Notes: generated from the sequence alone by a model not told the origin. Numbered from the stretch's first letter, positions 9,410 through 19,882 are shown. The stretch: DNA of 64,000 nucleotides from Geminocystis sp. NIES-3709 (GCF_001548115.1 NZ_AP014821.1:1488001-1552000), one strand, 5' to 3'. Numbers and translations are program-made.

Positions 9410-10144
9410 ATGACAAATTTATTTAGACTTTTAAACCATACAAAAAAAAACGGCTATACCTTAGTAGAACTTCTTTGCCTCATGACTATTATGGGTATTA
9501 TTGGGGCATTAGCAGGACCAAGACTTTTGTTTAATGACTCTAGTGCGACAAGTGATGGTACCACGCAAATTAAAGGAATTTTACAACAAACTAGAGGGCG
9601 TGCTATTTCTACCACTTCAGCAATAAGATTAATCCCAGATTCCACCAATCCCGAAAGTAAATTCACGATCGAAATAGCAAATACGAGAGGATGTGAATCT
9701 TTTACTAAATTGAGAGAAGCGGCAACCAGTACAGATACAGAATTAAAAGTTTATTCTACCAGTGGATTTGTCGAAGGCGATCGCATTAAAGTAGGCAGTG
9801 ACTCGACAAGTAATGAAATATTAGCGATAGATAAAACCAATTCCATAATTAAGTTAGGAGTTGCTTTAGGATCAGCACAAAATCTCGATAAGACAGTGGA
9901 ATTAGCCGATAATTGGAGAGCAGACGGCAGTTTTCAAGCGGATGATTTAACGTTACCAGAAAAGGCAATATTTACTTCAAATATCCCTGATTGGACTTTG
10001 TGTTTTAACAGTAGAGGAGTTGCTTATATTTACGATAAAGAAGGGGATTCACAACCTAATTTGACTTTAAGTATTAGCAGTACCATCGATGGTGGTGGTG
10101 AAACTTTAACGGTTTTAAAAGGCGGTGCTATTCAAACTAATTAA
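9410..10144 (+). CDS. Pseudopilin with prepilin leader (GspH/FimT-like)
   Basis: About 244 residues from the ATG at 9410. An in-frame TTG at 9389 also exists, but the ATG gives the expected short basic leader (MTNLFRLLNHTKKNG). The leader is followed by the class III signal GYTLVELLCLMTIMGIIGALAGPRL, with glycine at the cleavage site and glutamate at mature position 5. After prepilin peptidase processing it would enter a type IV pilus or type II-like assembly. The C-terminal domain is Ser/Thr/Asp-rich and beta-like. It is the first of four closely spaced plus-strand pilin-type genes. Confidence 0.8.
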   Translation: MTNLFRLLNHTKKNGYTLVELLCLMTIMGIIGALAGPRLLFNDSSATSDGTTQIKGILQQTRGRAISTTSAIRLIPDSTNPESKFTIEIANTRGCESFTKLREAATSTDTELKVYSTSGFVEGDRIKVGSDSTSNEILAIDKTNSIIKLGVALGSAQNLDKTVELADNWRADGSFQADDLTLPEKAIFTSNIPDWTLCFNSRGVAYIYDKEGDSQPNLTLSISSTIDGGGETLTVLKGGAIQTN

Positions 10145-10181
10145 TATAACTATTGATTTTATTAAATATGGGACTTTTATA

Positions 10182-10664
10182 ATGAAAAATTACTTTATTG
10201 ATAAATTAAAATATTACTTTCTCACTCGGAAAAAAGATAGAGAAAAAGGTTTTTCTTTTTTAGAAAGTTTAACAGCGATTTTGGTTTTAAGTATCGCTTT
10301 TGCCGTTAATTTACAGTTTTTAGTTGTACTCAAAATTCAAAATTTAAAACAAGAAGTTCAAACAGGTGCAGTCTCTGTGTCAAAAGAAATTTTAGACGAT
10401 TTGAGATACAGACTTAGTAATAATCTTGGTACTGTTGCTTCAGGTAAAACTGAGATTACCAATAGAAGTAGCTTTGGTTATAGTTACGATGCGGATGTTT
10501 ATGTCTGCAATAACGAGCCAACTATTGATGCTCAAAATACGGTTACAGCTTGTCCTACTGCGACAGGTTCTAACATTCGATATATTGTCGTCCAAGTTTT
10601 AGATAAAAAAAGAAACAATGAAAAAGTTTATACAGTTCAAACTATTTTTACTACTTTACAGTAA
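10182..10664 (+). CDS. Pseudopilin, PilV/HpsB-like
   Basis: About 160 residues from the ATG at 10182. A GTG at 10125 would overlap the previous gene and add an unlikely leader, so I prefer the ATG. The basic leader ends in REKG, followed by FSFLESLTAILVLSIAFAVNL, a prepilin cleavage site with Glu5 and a hydrophobic helix. The body is short with two cysteines (VCNNE, TACPT) that could form a disulfide. In other cyanobacteria such pseudopilins sit beside hpsA in the hormogonium polysaccharide secretion locus; that parallel is inference from order and domain type. Confidence 0.75.
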   Translation: MKNYFIDKLKYYFLTRKKDREKGFSFLESLTAILVLSIAFAVNLQFLVVLKIQNLKQEVQTGAVSVSKEILDDLRYRLSNNLGTVASGKTEITNRSSFGYSYDADVYVCNNEPTIDAQNTVTACPTATGSNIRYIVVQVLDKKRNNEKVYTVQTIFTTLQ

Positions 10665-11730
10665 GCCCGATCACCCAACACCACTTCGTGATGCCAAAGG
10701 CACGCTTTTCGATCGCCATTCTCTGGGATTCACCATGATGGAGGCGATTTCCACATTATTAATCGGAAGCGTTATTCTCGGTTTTGCCTTCAATGGGTTT
10801 TTTAGCATGAGGCAAATTTTTATCAGTGATAAAGCTAAAGTCGATGCAAACCAAAGATTAAGAACCATTTTTACCACCATAGGCCCTGATATTCAACAAA
10901 CAGGAGAAGGATTAATTTCTGATCCCAAATTACCGGCGATCGAAATTTCTGAACAAAATATTGGAAGTACAACGGTAAAAACTTCTGAAATTATCGTTAG
11001 AAAAGCAGTTGTACCTTCATCCTTAAATGTTTGTCAAAGTATCACAGCAGGAACAACGAGTATTGTTAACGTTATCGACAATATTAGTACGGATACTACT
11101 TGTAGGGTAAATGATTTTCAACCAGAAGATGGTTGGCCTGATACTGTCAAAATCTGGCAAGGATTAAGACAAAACAAAGGAGGTAGTATTCGAGCTTATA
11201 TTTATGATGGCAACGGAAATGGAGAGTTTTTTAACTACACAGGAGAAGAAACAAAAGATAGCGGTGGCACTGCTATGACTCCGGCAGCAGGTACAAAGCC
11301 TGAAAAAGTAAATATTACAACTGGAGGGCATACTTGGCTAAGAGATTATCCTTTCGGTAGTTTTATTTATCTGATGGAAGAAAGACGTTTTCGAGTACAA
11401 GACGAAAAATTACAGTTAATTGTCAATAATTCTGAAACTTTTGACATTACTGAAGATGTTGAAAAATTAGAAATAAAAGCTATTTTACAAAAAGAAGCAG
11501 GAGGAACACAGTATGTCTGTAAAAAAATACCCCCCACTGTAACCACTGATTGTAGTCCTAATTTCCCAGATCCAGCCACAGAATACTCTTGGGCGCAAAT
11601 AAAAACCATCGATGTCACGGCTAAAATATTGCCTGGAGAAAATACCAACAATCAAAGTACTGGTACTCTCACCCAAGAAGACTTGAGTTTGACACAACAA
11701 TTTTTCCCTCGCAACCGACTCAGTTTTTAA
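10618..11730 (+). CDS. Pseudopilin, PilW/HpsC-like
   Basis: 370 residues from the ATG at 10618, overlapping the previous gene by 47 bp in another frame. A later start nearer the leader is possible, because the prepilin motif only begins around residue 36 (SLGFTMMEAISTLLIGSVILGF; G at the cleavage site, Glu5 conserved). The rest is a large extracytoplasmic domain with scattered cysteines, as in PilW-type minor pilins and GspJ. Overlap and common strand indicate cotranscription and probably translational coupling. Confidence 0.75.
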   Translation: MKKFIQFKLFLLLYSKPDHPTPLRDAKGTLFDRHSLGFTMMEAISTLLIGSVILGFAFNGFFSMRQIFISDKAKVDANQRLRTIFTTIGPDIQQTGEGLISDPKLPAIEISEQNIGSTTVKTSEIIVRKAVVPSSLNVCQSITAGTTSIVNVIDNISTDTTCRVNDFQPEDGWPDTVKIWQGLRQNKGGSIRAYIYDGNGNGEFFNYTGEETKDSGGTAMTPAAGTKPEKVNITTGGHTWLRDYPFGSFIYLMEERRFRVQDEKLQLIVNNSETFDITEDVEKLEIKAILQKEAGGTQYVCKKIPPTVTTDCSPNFPDPATEYSWAQIKTIDVTAKILPGENTNNQSTGTLTQEDLSLTQQFFPRNRLSF

Positions 11731-11777
11731 TTTTTATTTTTAATTCTTATTAATGTTAATCACCATATTACAAAATT

Positions 11778-14312
11778 ATGAAACCTATCGATCGTTCCTT
11801 CAAGCAAAAATTATTAACTTTTTTACTCAAACAAAATTCCAGTCAACAACAAGGATATGTATTAGTTTTAGCCATTGGTGTTGTTGTTGGTTTAGCCGGG
11901 TTAGTCGCTTTATATGCTAAAACCAGTAGAGTTGAACAATATAACACTTCTGCTACAGTAGATAGTAATAGCGGATTTTATGGTGCTGAAGCAGGATTAA
12001 ATTTGAGAGCCAATCTGCTTCGAGAAGCCTATTTAAACTATGAACAGCCTGAAGGTACAAGCCCAACATCATCAACTGCCTGTTTTGATTCTAATACTTC
12101 TAATGATGGAACTGGAGATTTTCAGTGTGATAAATTCGAGGTAGGTGCAGCTGATACGAAAAGAAGTCCTGGTTCAGTAACGACTTATGTAGTAGCAAAA
12201 AATAACGGAGACGCTACTGTAGGAATTGTGCCTAGAGGAAATGCTTTTCAGGGTTTAACTATGCTTGAATATGGACATTCTATTTACTCTCTAGGATTTA
12301 AAGATAATAATGCCGCTACTCAGAATGGAAAACAAGCTGTTGCTATTTTGCAGATGGATGTACTGAGTCGGTTAATCCCTATGTTTCAGTTTGCCGCTTT
12401 TTATACGGGGGATTTAGAAATTTTCCCCGGTGCTGATATGACTCTTAATGGGCCGGTTCATACCAATGGTGATTTATACTTAGGAAGTAATGCTACTTTA
12501 AATATTAAAGGTCAAGTAACCACTGTTCAAGATATTTTTAATTTCAAACCGGCTGATAATTCAAAATTTGCTGATGGTAAAGTAAAAATTGCCAATGCTT
12601 TAGGTACTCTTCTGAATTTATTATCCAACGGAACTGGTAGTACAACTCAAACAACAAATGCTATGGATCCGACTAGAATAAAAACAGCATGGGGTACTCA
12701 AGTGCAAGTCCAAACCGATGCCCCTGTTTCTATTCCTACGCCTAGTATTTTAAATACTACAGGAGATTATTATACTAAGGGAGATATTCGTATCAAGTTC
12801 AAGCCTCAAGCAACCGCACCTAATGGGCAAATGAATTATTTGAAACAAATGTCTTTTGAGGTAAGTGTAGTCGATCGAACGAATAGCAGTGGACAACCTA
12901 TCACTTCTCCCGTTGCGAGAACTTTCAATGCCAATCAATTAGATAGTTTAAGACAACCAGTAATGGTAGGTGCGGATATAGCCAGTATTCCTAGTAATTC
13001 TCCATATCATGCCTGTACTCCAGCAACTTTATCTGGATCAATACTAACTTGGTGGAATGGTTTAACCACAGTGCAAAAAAATACCTTTAGAGAAGTTACT
13101 CAAGAGTATATTCAAGAGCAAATACAATCTCAAACTGCACCTTTACTTTATTCTTTATTATCGATTCCGATCGAGGATGTAAAACCTTATGATACAAATT
13201 TATACGGTAGTTTTGCTCAAAATACTGCCAATTTGAAAAATAATAACAAATTACAGACTGCTTTTACTACTGCTACTTCAAGAAATAATGCTGTAAGTAA
13301 TTTAGATAATATGACAACCCAACAAATAGCTGGTTTAGCAGAATATACTGGTACTGGTTCCGGCACAGCAGTTGCGAATACTGCCCGTTGTTTTGTCGCC
13401 GCACCTCTAATTGATGTAGGGCGAGATGATGCAACCCACTTATCACCTTTCCGTTTTCGCAATGCTAGGGAAGCTAGAGATATGCGACTTTTACAGTTGA
13501 ATATTGAAAGTTTAGCTATTTGGAATCGGGATGGAGTTTATTTAAAAAATGGGAACACTTTAGACTCGACAGAAGAATTACTTTATCTTCATGCACCAGT
13601 AGATAATAACGCCCCTCAGTATTCTTTCCAAAGACTCGGTTTAGCGGCGATCGATAATTCACAAGAAGGAATGGTGCTTCATGCGACTATTGATGGTGAT
13701 ACTTATACCAATGCCAAAACTAAAACAAGTCGTTATGGTTTTGTCTTAGTAAGAGGAAAACAAGTATTTGGTTTAGCAAAAACAACTTCCCAACTAGATC
13801 CTACTGGTTTAACGGTGGCATCAGATCAAGCTGTTTATGTTCAAGGGGACTACAATACTGCAAATAAACAACCGGCTTCTGTATTAGCAGATTCTTTTAA
13901 CGCTATTTCTAATGCCTGTTTAAATAACGATCGAACTGTTAACCATCTTGGAGCATTAGGATGTAATATAAACGGATCTACCACAGTTGCCACAAATACA
14001 AATGTTAATGCGGCAGTATTAGCAGGAACAGATATTACGAACGGATCGGATTACAATGGCGGTTTAGAAAATTATCCTCGTTTTATGGAAAATTGGAGTG
14101 GTAAAACTTGGGCTTATCGGGGATCTTTTGTTAGTATTTCAACACCCCTTTATGTTAGTGGCAAATGGCCAGGTACCGGAACGGTTTATAATGCTCCTAA
14201 CAGAGATTGGGACTATGACGTAGAATTTAACGATCCTAAAAATTTACCCCCTTTAACTCCCCAATTTGTGGCACTCAAACAAGAATCCTTTATTCGTAGT
14301 TTTGAACAATAA
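11778..14312 (+). CDS. hpsA: HpsA-like pilus/polysaccharide-secretion protein (PilX N-terminus)
   Basis: 844 residues. After a basic leader (to about residue 32) comes a single hydrophobic helix, QQGYVLVLAIGVVVGLAGLV, and then YGAEAGLNLRANLLREAYL, which matches the PilX-type N-terminus of cyanobacterial HpsA proteins. The long remainder is Asn/Thr-rich and predicted extracellular. FPGADMTLNGPVHTNGDLYL near residue 220 is typical of this family. In Nostoc, HpsA and neighbouring pseudopilins act with the type IV pilus machinery in polysaccharide secretion. The cluster here has the same ingredients although the host is probably unicellular. It is the last gene of the plus-strand run. Confidence 0.75.
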   Translation: MKPIDRSFKQKLLTFLLKQNSSQQQGYVLVLAIGVVVGLAGLVALYAKTSRVEQYNTSATVDSNSGFYGAEAGLNLRANLLREAYLNYEQPEGTSPTSSTACFDSNTSNDGTGDFQCDKFEVGAADTKRSPGSVTTYVVAKNNGDATVGIVPRGNAFQGLTMLEYGHSIYSLGFKDNNAATQNGKQAVAILQMDVLSRLIPMFQFAAFYTGDLEIFPGADMTLNGPVHTNGDLYLGSNATLNIKGQVTTVQDIFNFKPADNSKFADGKVKIANALGTLLNLLSNGTGSTTQTTNAMDPTRIKTAWGTQVQVQTDAPVSIPTPSILNTTGDYYTKGDIRIKFKPQATAPNGQMNYLKQMSFEVSVVDRTNSSGQPITSPVARTFNANQLDSLRQPVMVGADIASIPSNSPYHACTPATLSGSILTWWNGLTTVQKNTFREVTQEYIQEQIQSQTAPLLYSLLSIPIEDVKPYDTNLYGSFAQNTANLKNNNKLQTAFTTATSRNNAVSNLDNMTTQQIAGLAEYTGTGSGTAVANTARCFVAAPLIDVGRDDATHLSPFRFRNAREARDMRLLQLNIESLAIWNRDGVYLKNGNTLDSTEELLYLHAPVDNNAPQYSFQRLGLAAIDNSQEGMVLHATIDGDTYTNAKTKTSRYGFVLVRGKQVFGLAKTTSQLDPTGLTVASDQAVYVQGDYNTANKQPASVLADSFNAISNACLNNDRTVNHLGALGCNINGSTTVATNTNVNAAVLAGTDITNGSDYNGGLENYPRFMENWSGKTWAYRGSFVSISTPLYVSGKWPGTGTVYNAPNRDWDYDVEFNDPKNLPPLTPQFVALKQESFIRSFEQ

Positions 14313-14363
14313 GAATTAATTAGGAGTTAGCTGTTAGCCTTTAGCTGTTAGGAAAATTCACTA

Positions 14364-16403
14364 TCAAAGGCTTTTTAGGCAAATAATCATCATGGAAACT
14401 CGTCTGTAATTACGGGCTATCGTTTCGGGAATAGAACCTAATGTGGAACTACCAACGATTTTGTAATCATCGATCGACATTAATAATAAGAAATCATCAG
14501 GTTGCATTTCCTGTAAAACTCGGCGAATAAAATTGCCTTTTAGTTGTTGAAAAGAAATTCCTGTTAAGCGACTATCTACTACTATCCCCGAATTACTAGA
14601 GGATACTAAAATAATATGTAAATTAGCTTGAAGTTGATCAGCAAGAATTTTGCTTAAATTTAAGGCTTGGGTAAAACTAGGAGAATTATACTGAAAGTCC
14701 GAGATAGCTAACACAACTCGTTGAGTCGTTTTAATAGGTTCGGTAAAACGGGTGATTAAAACGGGTATGGGGGCTTTTTGTATAACATTATCGATGATCC
14801 CCCCAAAAAAGTTGTCTTGGTAAGTAGAAAATCCTTTCCAACCGCAGATGATAATATTTGCATTACACTCTTGATAGACATGAATAATACCTTGATCGAT
14901 CGAGCTATCAATTCTAGCGATACGTTGAACATCCGTAGCCGTAGCATGGGCAATCATTTCCGCCGTTTCTAATAATTGTGCTTGACGGGTTTTTTCTGCT
15001 TGAGAAATCGCACCATCAGTATCAATAAGGATATGTAAAGGAAATAGTTTACCTTTGGTGGCATTAACTAAGAGTAAAGCCAAATTTAACAAATTATCTT
15101 CAGTATTGGGGTTAGAAATGGGAACGACTACTCGATAAACTGGTTTTTCTTCTTCTGTAAGAGCTTGGTTCGTGGTATCATAAATTTCAGGTATTGAAGA
15201 TGCTTCTGCTTTAATTTCATCAGCCCATCTTGTCGTAACCCACGGGGAAACAATACAAGTAACAAGAATCATGGCGATCGTACCATTAACCGTTAACTCA
15301 TCGACTAATTTGATTTGAAACGCTACAGTAATAGCGGCTAAAGTTGAAGCAGCCTGAGCTACAGACAAACCAAACATCACCATAATATTAGGGAAGGAAA
15401 ACTGAAAATATTTGCCTACTCCCCAAGCGGGAATAAATTTAGCCACGATCGCAACTACTATCATAACTCCAGAAACCACAAACGATCGAGGTTCTTGTAT
15501 TAAAGTAGCAGGATTAACTAACATTCCCACAGACAACAAAAATAAGGGAATAAATAAAGTATTGCCGATAAATTGAATACGATTCATTAATGGACTTAAT
15601 TGAGGAATCAATGGACGAATACTGATCCCTGCTAAAAAAGCACCTATAATAGGTTCAATGTCAATTAATTTAGCCCCATAGGAAACCATAAATAAAGTCA
15701 GTACCACGAAAGTAAATTCTGCACCTTCATCTCGTCCAAAAGTACGGAAAAACCACCTACCCAATTTAGGTACACCGAAAAGAGTGGCAAAAGTATAAAT
15801 AGCTAAAGCGGGAATTAAATATAACCAAAAACCGAGGGTTAATCCTCCTTCACTCGCCCTCACCACGATCGTCAATACCAATAACGCTAGAATATTAACA
15901 ATTAAAGTACCGCCCAGCGTCACCGTCATCATGGAAGAGCGCATCAATCCTCGTTTACTAACAATAGGTAAAGATAAAAGGGTATGAGATGCAAAACAAG
16001 AAGCCACTAAAATAGCCGCTAAAATATCATAGCCAATGAATAACATTGCACCAGTACCTAAAGCCATCGGTACGGCAAAAGTAGCTAAACCGAAAATTGT
16101 TGCTTTGTCACCATTTTCCTTTAAATCATCTAAACTGGTTTCTAATCCTGCCATGAACATGAGAAATAATAGTCCAACAGTACCAAAAAGCACGATCGTC
16201 TTATCTCTGTCTAATAATCCTAACCCATGAGGGCCAATAATAATTCCCGCAACAATTAAGCCCACAATACCCGGAAGTTTAATTTTTTCAAATAATATGG
16301 GTGCAATTAATAATACGCCCATCATAATTAAAAATACAGCAACAGGATCTGTAATAGGATTCGGAAGTTGAGAAAATATATAATATTTCGTCATAATCTG
16401 CAA
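14364..16403 (-). CDS. CPA2-type cation:proton antiporter with C-terminal universal stress protein domains
   Basis: 679 residues. Residues about 15-395 carry roughly twelve to thirteen membrane spans of the Na+/H+ exchanger (KefB/NapA) fold, with LPGIVGLIVAGIIIGPHGLGLL near the start and EPIIGAFLAGISIRPL in the core. From about 425 to the end there are two soluble Usp-like halves (VYRVVVPISNP... and TQRVVLAISDFQ...), which in related proteins bind nucleotides and regulate transport. An internal ATG four codons in is an equally good start. It is convergent with the pilin cluster. Likely role: K+/Na+ or pH homeostasis. Confidence 0.87.
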   Translation of the reverse strand: MQIMTKYYIFSQLPNPITDPVAVFLIMMGVLLIAPILFEKIKLPGIVGLIVAGIIIGPHGLGLLDRDKTIVLFGTVGLLFLMFMAGLETSLDDLKENGDKATIFGLATFAVPMALGTGAMLFIGYDILAAILVASCFASHTLLSLPIVSKRGLMRSSMMTVTLGGTLIVNILALLVLTIVVRASEGGLTLGFWLYLIPALAIYTFATLFGVPKLGRWFFRTFGRDEGAEFTFVVLTLFMVSYGAKLIDIEPIIGAFLAGISIRPLIPQLSPLMNRIQFIGNTLFIPLFLLSVGMLVNPATLIQEPRSFVVSGVMIVVAIVAKFIPAWGVGKYFQFSFPNIMVMFGLSVAQAASTLAAITVAFQIKLVDELTVNGTIAMILVTCIVSPWVTTRWADEIKAEASSIPEIYDTTNQALTEEEKPVYRVVVPISNPNTEDNLLNLALLLVNATKGKLFPLHILIDTDGAISQAEKTRQAQLLETAEMIAHATATDVQRIARIDSSIDQGIIHVYQECNANIIICGWKGFSTYQDNFFGGIIDNVIQKAPIPVLITRFTEPIKTTQRVVLAISDFQYNSPSFTQALNLSKILADQLQANLHIILVSSSNSGIVVDSRLTGISFQQLKGNFIRRVLQEMQPDDFLLLMSIDDYKIVGSSTLGSIPETIARNYRRVSMMIICLKSL

Positions 16404-17108
16404 TTAACAATGAGTGATTGACTGGTTAACTGGTTAACTGATATGGGAATTAGCCACTCCTGTACCTAAAGGCGAGAAGATTCTTATTTTACATAACAAA
16501 TATCTTACAAAAGCAGTGTCTTTAGAAGATCTAACTGTTTAATAATTAGTAATATGTACTATCACATTAATAAAAATTTTTAAAGTAAAACCATTTTGTC
16601 AAGTGTTTGTTTAAAAAAATTAATAAAAATCCAGAATAGTTGATTTGAATGGTTTTGAGATCTTAATACTATCCCCCAGTGTGTAATATCTCCACTAAAA
16701 ATACCAAGACGATCGTCTAAAATCAATAATTTATAAATAATTATTACAAATCATAAAAGTTTAAACGTATTAATTCTGAGTTATTGTAAAAGGTCTAAAG
16801 TTTTATCAGAATACACTGGACAAGTGTAACATTAGTTTAATTTCTAATCAATGCTTATTAAGGGGATTTAAAAACCAGTATATTTTAAAATTCTAAATTC
16901 TTTAAATTACCCAAGTCCGATGTTAGAAACCTTTTTATTTATTAATAAGGGTTTAAGAGTGTTAGGTAAGCACATTCAATCTTAACAAAAGAATTAAATA
17001 AGCGTAAATAATTATCTAAAATCAATTTGACTAATGTTTAAATTAATTCTTACAACGATCTCCTGTTTGCTACTTTTATCAAAAGTTTTATGTTGAACTG
17101 AGGTTAAA
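16404..17108. other. Gene-free intergenic region
   Basis: About 705 bp, AT-rich, with no convincing reading frame, tRNA or recognisable structured RNA. It presumably contains the promoter of the antiporter gene. Nothing else could be supported. Confidence 0.4.
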
Positions 17109-18281
17109 TTAGATTTTTGGTGGTTTTGCAATGCCTAGTTTAATCAGTTGACTTTCTAATTGTTTAATAAAAGTACTATCTTGCTGGTAAATTTGATCTT
17201 GCCCACTAGGATAAAAAGATTTATTTTCCAAGAAAGAGAAAGTTTGACGAAATTCTGAGGGTGTTGCTTCGATTGGTGAGGAAAAATGGGCAGGAATAAT
17301 TTGCTTAAAATCCCATGTAGCGATATAACTAGCCCACTTAATGACTTCTTTAGGAGCTTGAGGTAAAATTAGTGTTTCTAGTATTGGCGCAACTAATACT
17401 CTTTCTTTGATAGCTTCAAAAGATTTTTGCCAATGCGATCGCCAACGAAAAGGATATAAGCCAAAATAGTTGTTTATAGAGCGATTAGGGGCATTTATAG
17501 CCTCTTGAATTAGTTGTTTGATGGGGATCGTGTTTATCATACTGGGACGAAAATAAAGGGCAAATAAACAGATTCTTTGCCAACCCTTAAGATGATTTTC
17601 GTTATTATTTTGAAGGTTATCTAAAGCAGATTCTCTGGCATGAAAAAGTAAAGGAAAAGGATTTAATTTGATAATTTTCGGAGGATACTGAGGTATTTTA
17701 ATGACAGTATCAGTGACTAATAAAGTTTTAGACGGCTTATGTAACAGTGCAACTTCAACAAAAGAACCGGGACTTAAATCAATGTCTAAAATTTGATAGT
17801 TAAATTCATCGGCAAAAGGGGATTTTTGACAATCGGGGGGTAATATTTTCGTGCGTCGAGAAGGAAAACCAAGCCATGTTAAAGGTAAATTGAGGGGAAA
17901 ACTCCATTGACTAGGCGCACTCCAAACTTCCCCTTGGGGAAAATAACGGGCAAAAGGCCCAACAAATACTTTATGTTCCAATCCTGAACTGGTAGAGTGG
18001 ATGATATATTTAACTTCTCCGTGATCATTTTCCAATTCTTTTACAAGATTAACGCATTCTGGAGTTGGTGCGATCGGACAATATACCAGTAAACCACCCT
18101 TTGCCAATTTTACGATCGTCATGCGAATTGGTACAACTGCATATAATAAACCGTGAGGTTGCTCAAATGTCCAGATAGTATCCTTAACAATTTCTTCCCT
18201 TAAAGTTGGGCGCTGTCGATAAGGATAAAGAGGTAAGATAAACCAATAATTCCAGTTTTGTGCTTTTTTTTGACTTATCAT
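17109..18281 (-). CDS. DUF4336 domain protein
   Basis: 390 residues, matching the cyanobacterial/plant DUF4336 family. Recognisable parts are QPHGLLYAVVPIRMTIVKL, GGLLVYCPIAPTPECVNLV, KYIIHSTSSGLEHKVFVGPF and FNYQILDIDLSPGSFVEVAL. The family has a degenerate metallo-beta-lactamase-like fold in which the histidine cluster is mostly lost. Function is unknown. It is a single gene with long flanking spacers. Confidence 0.85.
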   Translation of the reverse strand: MISQKKAQNWNYWFILPLYPYRQRPTLREEIVKDTIWTFEQPHGLLYAVVPIRMTIVKLAKGGLLVYCPIAPTPECVNLVKELENDHGEVKYIIHSTSSGLEHKVFVGPFARYFPQGEVWSAPSQWSFPLNLPLTWLGFPSRRTKILPPDCQKSPFADEFNYQILDIDLSPGSFVEVALLHKPSKTLLVTDTVIKIPQYPPKIIKLNPFPLLFHARESALDNLQNNNENHLKGWQRICLFALYFRPSMINTIPIKQLIQEAINAPNRSINNYFGLYPFRWRSHWQKSFEAIKERVLVAPILETLILPQAPKEVIKWASYIATWDFKQIIPAHFSSPIEATPSEFRQTFSFLENKSFYPSGQDQIYQQDSTFIKQLESQLIKLGIAKPPKI

Positions 18282-18400
18282 GATTTGAGCAAAATTCCCA
18301 AGAGATGAAAATGGAAAATGGAGAATTAAATTTAGCTTTAGTAAACTTGAGCTATTCGCTTTGAAATTTATTTAAGGTGGGAGATGTTAAACATTCCTAA

Positions 18401-18970
18401 CTATTTAATTCCTAATAATTCTACGTCAAAAATTAAAGTTGCATTAGCCGGAATAACATTTCCTGCACCTCTGCTTCCATAACCTAAGTCTGGAGGAATG
18501 ATTAAAGTACTTTTTGTCCCTACATTCATATTTGCTACTCCTTCATCCCATCCTTTGATAACCTGTCCTACACCAATAGTAAAGGTAAAAGGTTGATTTC
18601 GATCGAGAGAGCTATCAAATTTTTTGCCTCTTTTAAAGCCTTCTTCTGCTAAATAACCTGTGTAATGTACGGTGACTTTTTGTCCTCGTTGAGGGGTAAC
18701 ACCTTCTCCAGCAGTGTTTTCAATATACATTAATCCAGTGGCGGAAGTTTGTGCCGTTGATAAATCTATGTCCATATTTCCTTGAGGTTTTAATTTATTA
18801 GCATCTGCTATCAAAGATGATTTTTCAGATACATTCTGAGTTAGTGTAACATTATTTGTACCTGTTTCCGAAGCGATCGCTTGTGGTTTATTATTACTAA
18901 AAATAAGAGAAATAATCAAAAATCCAACGCAGACGATGACAATTCCTAAACTAAATATAATCGGCTTCAT
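18401..18970 (-). CDS. FKBP-type peptidyl-prolyl cis-trans isomerase, membrane-anchored or exported
   Basis: 189 residues. Residues 8-27 form a hydrophobic signal/anchor (LGIVIVCVGFLIISLIF), then a low-complexity linker to about 80, then a complete FKBP domain (about 95-189) with VTVHYTGYL, KFDSSLDRNQPFTFTIG, VIKGWDEGVANM and LIFDVELLGIK. The enzyme catalyses proline isomerisation in the periplasm or thylakoid lumen, where cyanobacterial FKBPs of this type are found. It is a single gene. Confidence 0.9.
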   Translation of the reverse strand: MKPIIFSLGIVIVCVGFLIISLIFSNNKPQAIASETGTNNVTLTQNVSEKSSLIADANKLKPQGNMDIDLSTAQTSATGLMYIENTAGEGVTPQRGQKVTVHYTGYLAEEGFKRGKKFDSSLDRNQPFTFTIGVGQVIKGWDEGVANMNVGTKSTLIIPPDLGYGSRGAGNVIPANATLIFDVELLGIK

Positions 18971-19249
18971 CTTTAAATTAAATATCTATTGCTAAGGTCA
19001 ATTATTAATTGTCTATCACCATTTGTCATTTGTCTATGGTCAATATCGTGTTTCACCTTATTTCGTTCGTAATAATTATTCCGTCCTATTCAATTTAACT
19101 GTTTTATATTATGAGCGATGATTTTTTTACTTATAGTCATAGAACTTTGAATTTTAGATTAAAGCAAATAGTAATAAAATGGGCGTTGCTGATTTGATCT
19201 ATGAATTTTAATTTTGCAACTTTTTACTAATTTTTGAATTCAATCGATT

Positions 19250-19882
19250 TTAGTAATCTTTAAATAATTTTGGTAGAGTCATAGAGGGATTCATGTATAT
19301 AACGTTTAACCCATAATTTAAAGCACTAATAATATTGTTTTTATTGTCATCTATAAAAAGAGTAGAAGAAGGATTTAGTTTAGAGTTATTGACAACATAA
19401 TCAAAAATTTTGAGATCTGGTTTATGTAAGTTTATTTCATAGGAATAATAGATTTTTTCAAATAAAGATTCAAATGTATAGTTAGGGATAGCTTGTTGAA
19501 ATCTTTTTTTCACTTCACGAATATGAATAGGGTTGGTATTACTAAGAATAAAAGTGCGTTTTTCTTTCTGAATTTTTGCTAATAAATCTCCCATATAACT
19601 AGGCACATAACCTAACATTTCATTCCATAAATTTTCCAAAACTATAGGGGGTAAATTTAAGCCAGAAACATGATTAATTTGACTAATAAATTCACGATCG
19701 TTAATTATACCTATTTCGTATTGATAAGCAATATTTCTTAAGTCTTTTAATAAATCATTTTGATTACGATCGCTCATCGTCAATAATTTTTTATAAGGAG
19801 CTTCCATATCCACATCTATAATAACTCCGCCCAAATCAAACATGATCGCATCTATTTTTGATAAGTCTAAATTTGTATTCAT
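19250..19882 (-). CDS. HAD-superfamily hydrolase, subfamily IA
   Basis: 210 residues with all four HAD motifs: motif I IMFDLGGVIIDVD (residues 13-25, nucleophile Asp), motif II TFILSNTN (about 110-117), motif III lysine in NLHKPDLKIF (about 150-159), and motif IV TLFIDDNKNNI (about 172-182). The cap is helical, as in YihX-like phosphatases. Substrate unknown. It is a single minus-strand gene between FKBP and a two-TM protein. Confidence 0.87.
   Translation of the reverse strand: MNTNLDLSKIDAIMFDLGGVIIDVDMEAPYKKLLTMSDRNQNDLLKDLRNIAYQYEIGIINDREFISQINHVSGLNLPPIVLENLWNEMLGYVPSYMGDLLAKIQKEKRTFILSNTNPIHIREVKKRFQQAIPNYTFESLFEKIYYSYEINLHKPDLKIFDYVVNNSKLNPSSTLFIDDNKNNIISALNYGLNVIYMNPSMTLPKLFKDY

Noticed and set aside
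16036-16230. Frame antisense to the antiporter gene
   Set aside because: It is the shadow of a well-supported transmembrane protein on the other strand.
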